Shown here: piece by piece, positions 4,078 through 5,889 of the stretch
Layout of the letters: each line of letters opens with the position of its first letter
Position numbering within the stretch: position 1 is the first letter of the stretch
NCBI GenBank assembly: GCA_964458615.1
Contig: CAYWJR010000071.1
Coordinates: 1 to 5,889, forward strand
Direction of reading: 5' to 3'
Length of the DNA: 5,889 nt
From: SHNJ01 sp964458615
GTDB lineage: Bacteria; Pseudomonadota; Alphaproteobacteria; SHNJ01
Program-made: the position numbers and the translations under genes
Notes under the pieces: model-generated
What the model was told of the DNA's origin: nothing
The model's database searches: none
The model's input: the letters and a program-made list of their open reading frames with translations, nothing else

Positions 4078-5889
4078 GATGACGATAAACAGCAACCGCG
4101 CCGCAGGTATCGCCCTGCGTTCTCTGCAGCAATCGCAGAATGCGCTCGATCGCGCGCTGTCTCGTCTTGCATCTGGACAAAACGCCCCATCCGCCCGATA
4201 CGACGCCGCCGGTGTCGCGGTGTCGTCGCGCATTCGCGCCGAGCTTGTATCCTTGCAAAAATATCAACTGAACGCGCAACAAGGCAGCGCGATGTTGCAA
4301 GTCGCCGAAGGCGCGTATCAACGCGTCGGCGATATGCTGAATCGCATGCGCGCACTATCCGCACAAGCGCAAAGTTCAAATCTGTCTGCGGTTGAACGCG
4401 GCATGCTGAACACCGAATACCAGCAAATCAAAAATGAAATCAACCGCCTGTCCGGCAGCACGCGGTTCAACGGCACCGATTTGTTCGACGTCGGCGATTT
4501 GTCGTTGTCCAACACAGGATCGAACACAAACATCACAGGCGCGCCAAGCTTGTCTCGCGTCGCAGATTTCAACGGCGACGGAGTGATGGACATGTTCATC
4601 AGCCAGGCTGCAGGTCTAAGAATATACTTGGGCAACGGCGATGGAACATTCCAAACAACTGCATCCATTACATTCGGTTCATCCAATACAATCGGGGACA
4701 TTGGCGATTTCAACGGCGACGGAAAAATGGACGTTGCCATGTACAACGGAGCAGGAGGAGTAAATATTTATTACAACGATGACAGCATGAGTTTTGCAAA
4801 CACGCAAACCGTAACCGCAACTGCCAATGGCATGACCACTGCGGATATGGACGGCGATGGCCGCACGGATCTGGTTGTCCGCAACGGCGCGAACGCCATA
4901 ATTTATCTTGCCGGATCGGATCAATCTTTCTCCTCAAGCTGGACAATCAACACAGGTCTTGCGGCATCCACGTTATCGGTGGTCGACATCGACAATGATG
5001 GAAAAATGGATGTAATGGCGCGCAACGGCACGAATTATCAAATGCTGTCGAACAGCGGCAGCGGACTGACATTGGGCGGCGCAGGCACATTGACCAATTC
5101 CGGTTCGCAAAATTTCTATGACGTCAATGGCGACGGATTGATGGATTTCATTTGGATGAATACCACAAACGGCGTGAATATCCGTTTGAATTCTGGCAAC
5201 GGCAATTTCAGTTCGGTGAATTACACATTCAACCCTGGATTCTTGACAACGGGACAAACGCACATAGTCGACATGAACGGCGATGGAATTTTGGACATCG
5301 CCACCATGAGCGGCCGGTATTTCAGTTACGCCCAAGGCATCGGCCAGATCGATTTCAATTCAATGCCGGCGGGCGGAAGCATCAGCGCCTATTTCACAAA
5401 TCCAGCGTCGAATTTCATCGACAACACATTGGGCGTTTATGGAACGTCAGCTGTTGTTGATTTGAACGGCGACCGGAAATTAGACATCATACGAATTTAC
5501 ACCGATGGATCTTTCAGCAACGCCGTTGCATCGCGGTACATCAACAACAGCAACATGGGATTACAGGGCACATTCCGAATCAGTTCGGATTCGGCAACAT
5601 CTGGCAACGTTTCATTCCGCGCCGGATCGATCAATTTAAATTCGCTGGATTACAATCTTGGTTTCAGCATGCTAACCAGCCGCGGCACCGCAAGACGCGC
5701 CGAAGAAAGCATCATGCGCGCATTGAACAATCTAAATTATTTCCGCACCAGCGCTGCGGCTGCAATCAACCGATTGGAAAAAGTCACGGAAAACATCGCA
5801 ACGATGATCGAAAACCAGGAAGGCGCCAGAAGTTCGATTGCGGATTTGGACGTCGCCCAGGAAATGTCCGCATTCACCGCGCAAAAATT
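4073..5889 (+). CDS. Flagellin with a seven-repeat FG-GAP/VCBS (beta-propeller) insert; 3' end cut by window
   Basis: Major subunit of the flagellar filament, exported by the flagellar type III system and polymerised outside the cell. 605 complete codons are visible. Residues 1-142 form the N-terminal D0/D1 region: INSNRAAGIALRSL, SRLASG (30-35), YDAAGVAVSSRIR, and the conserved SGSTRFNGTDLF end. Residues from about 510 on form the C-terminal D1/D0 region (SINLNSLDYN, then RAEESIMRALNNLNYFR and ADLDVAQEMSAFTAQK). Perhaps 25-30 residues are lost at the edge. Between them the usual variable domain is replaced by about 365 residues with seven DxNGDGxxD-type calcium loops. The GTG at 4073 is chosen because AGGAGG lies 9 bases ahead of it; the ATG at 4079 (MTINSN) is the alternative. 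The filament termini are certain from motifs, and the propeller fold is inferred from motif number and spacing. No signal peptide is present, as expected. It is transcribed away from groES. Confidence 0.93.
   Translation, partial: MSMTINSNRAAGIALRSLQQSQNALDRALSRLASGQNAPSARYDAAGVAVSSRIRAELVSLQKYQLNAQQGSAMLQVAEGAYQRVGDMLNRMRALSAQAQSSNLSAVERGMLNTEYQQIKNEINRLSGSTRFNGTDLFDVGDLSLSNTGSNTNITGAPSLSRVADFNGDGVMDMFISQAAGLRIYLGNGDGTFQTTASITFGSSNTIGDIGDFNGDGKMDVAMYNGAGGVNIYYNDDSMSFANTQTVTATANGMTTADMDGDGRTDLVVRNGANAIIYLAGSDQSFSSSWTINTGLAASTLSVVDIDNDGKMDVMARNGTNYQMLSNSGSGLTLGGAGTLTNSGSQNFYDVNGDGLMDFIWMNTTNGVNIRLNSGNGNFSSVNYTFNPGFLTTGQTHIVDMNGDGILDIATMSGRYFSYAQGIGQIDFNSMPAGGSISAYFTNPASNFIDNTLGVYGTSAVVDLNGDRKLDIIRIYTDGSFSNAVASRYINNSNMGLQGTFRISSDSATSGNVSFRAGSINLNSLDYNLGFSMLTSRGTARRAEESIMRALNNLNYFRTSAAAAINRLEKVTENIATMIENQEGARSSIADLDVAQEMSAFTAQK
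4502..5587 (+). other. FG-GAP/VCBS seven-repeat domain within the flagellin
   Basis: Calcium-binding-type loops begin at residues 165 (DFNGDGVMD), 212 (DFNGDGKMD), 258 (DMDGDGRTD), 305 (DIDNDGKMD), 350 (DVNGDGLMD), 400 (DMNGDGILD) and 463 (DLNGDRKLD), numbered from the GTG start. Successive distances are 47, 46, 47, 45, 50 and 63 residues. Most loops are followed about 10-20 residues later by an FG-GAP-like strand and turn, clearest in RIYLGNGDGTF after the first. Seven such units are what integrin alpha N-terminal domains and related secreted FG-GAP proteins use to build a closed seven-bladed propeller. The seventh loop is degenerate: Arg replaces the usual Gly after the second Asp. In the filament this region would occupy the outward-facing D2/D3 position. 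Confidence 0.88.

Noticed and set aside
4047..4379. Arg-rich open frames on both strands over the flagellin N-terminal region
   Set aside because: They are off-frame readings of GC-rich flagellin codons without family features or ribosome sites.
5152..5460. A 102-codon + strand open frame inside the flagellin
   Set aside because: It is in a different frame from the flagellin, whose own frame is continuous and carries conserved motifs on both sides.

Overview
The window most likely comes from the chromosome of a flagellated, Gram-negative bacterium, probably an alphaproteobacterium or a close relative, of moderate GC content. The basis is a proteobacterial-type class II LysRS and a groES-groEL operon with a CIRCE operator. 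This assignment is inferred from gene character, not from any database search. The coding parts hold no insertion sequence, tRNA, rRNA or CRISPR array.

Layout: (1) bases 1-1464, + strand, lysS without its 5' end; (2) bases 1465-1712, a convergent intergenic region with two near-identical GC-rich terminator hairpins, a short relic duplicating the last codons of groEL, and two copies of a 24-bp hairpin repeat; (3) bases 1713-3696, - strand, the groES-groEL operon, with groES first and a 25-bp gap; (4) bases 3697-4072, an AT-rich divergent intergenic region with the groES promoter, a CIRCE (HrcA) operator and candidate flagellar promoter and translation signals; (5) bases 4073-5889, + strand, a large flagellin gene that runs off the right edge.

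The flagellin is the most interesting item. Conserved N- and C-terminal flagellin D0/D1 segments flank an insert of about 365 residues. The insert carries seven regularly spaced DxNGDGxxD calcium-loop motifs of the FG-GAP/VCBS type, the number expected for a closed seven-bladed beta-propeller like that of integrin alpha. If it is assembled into the filament, thousands of propeller domains would be displayed on its outer surface.

lysS (translation) and groESL (folding, heat-shock controlled) are housekeeping genes. Nothing in the sequence ties them functionally to the flagellin apart from the shared divergent control region.
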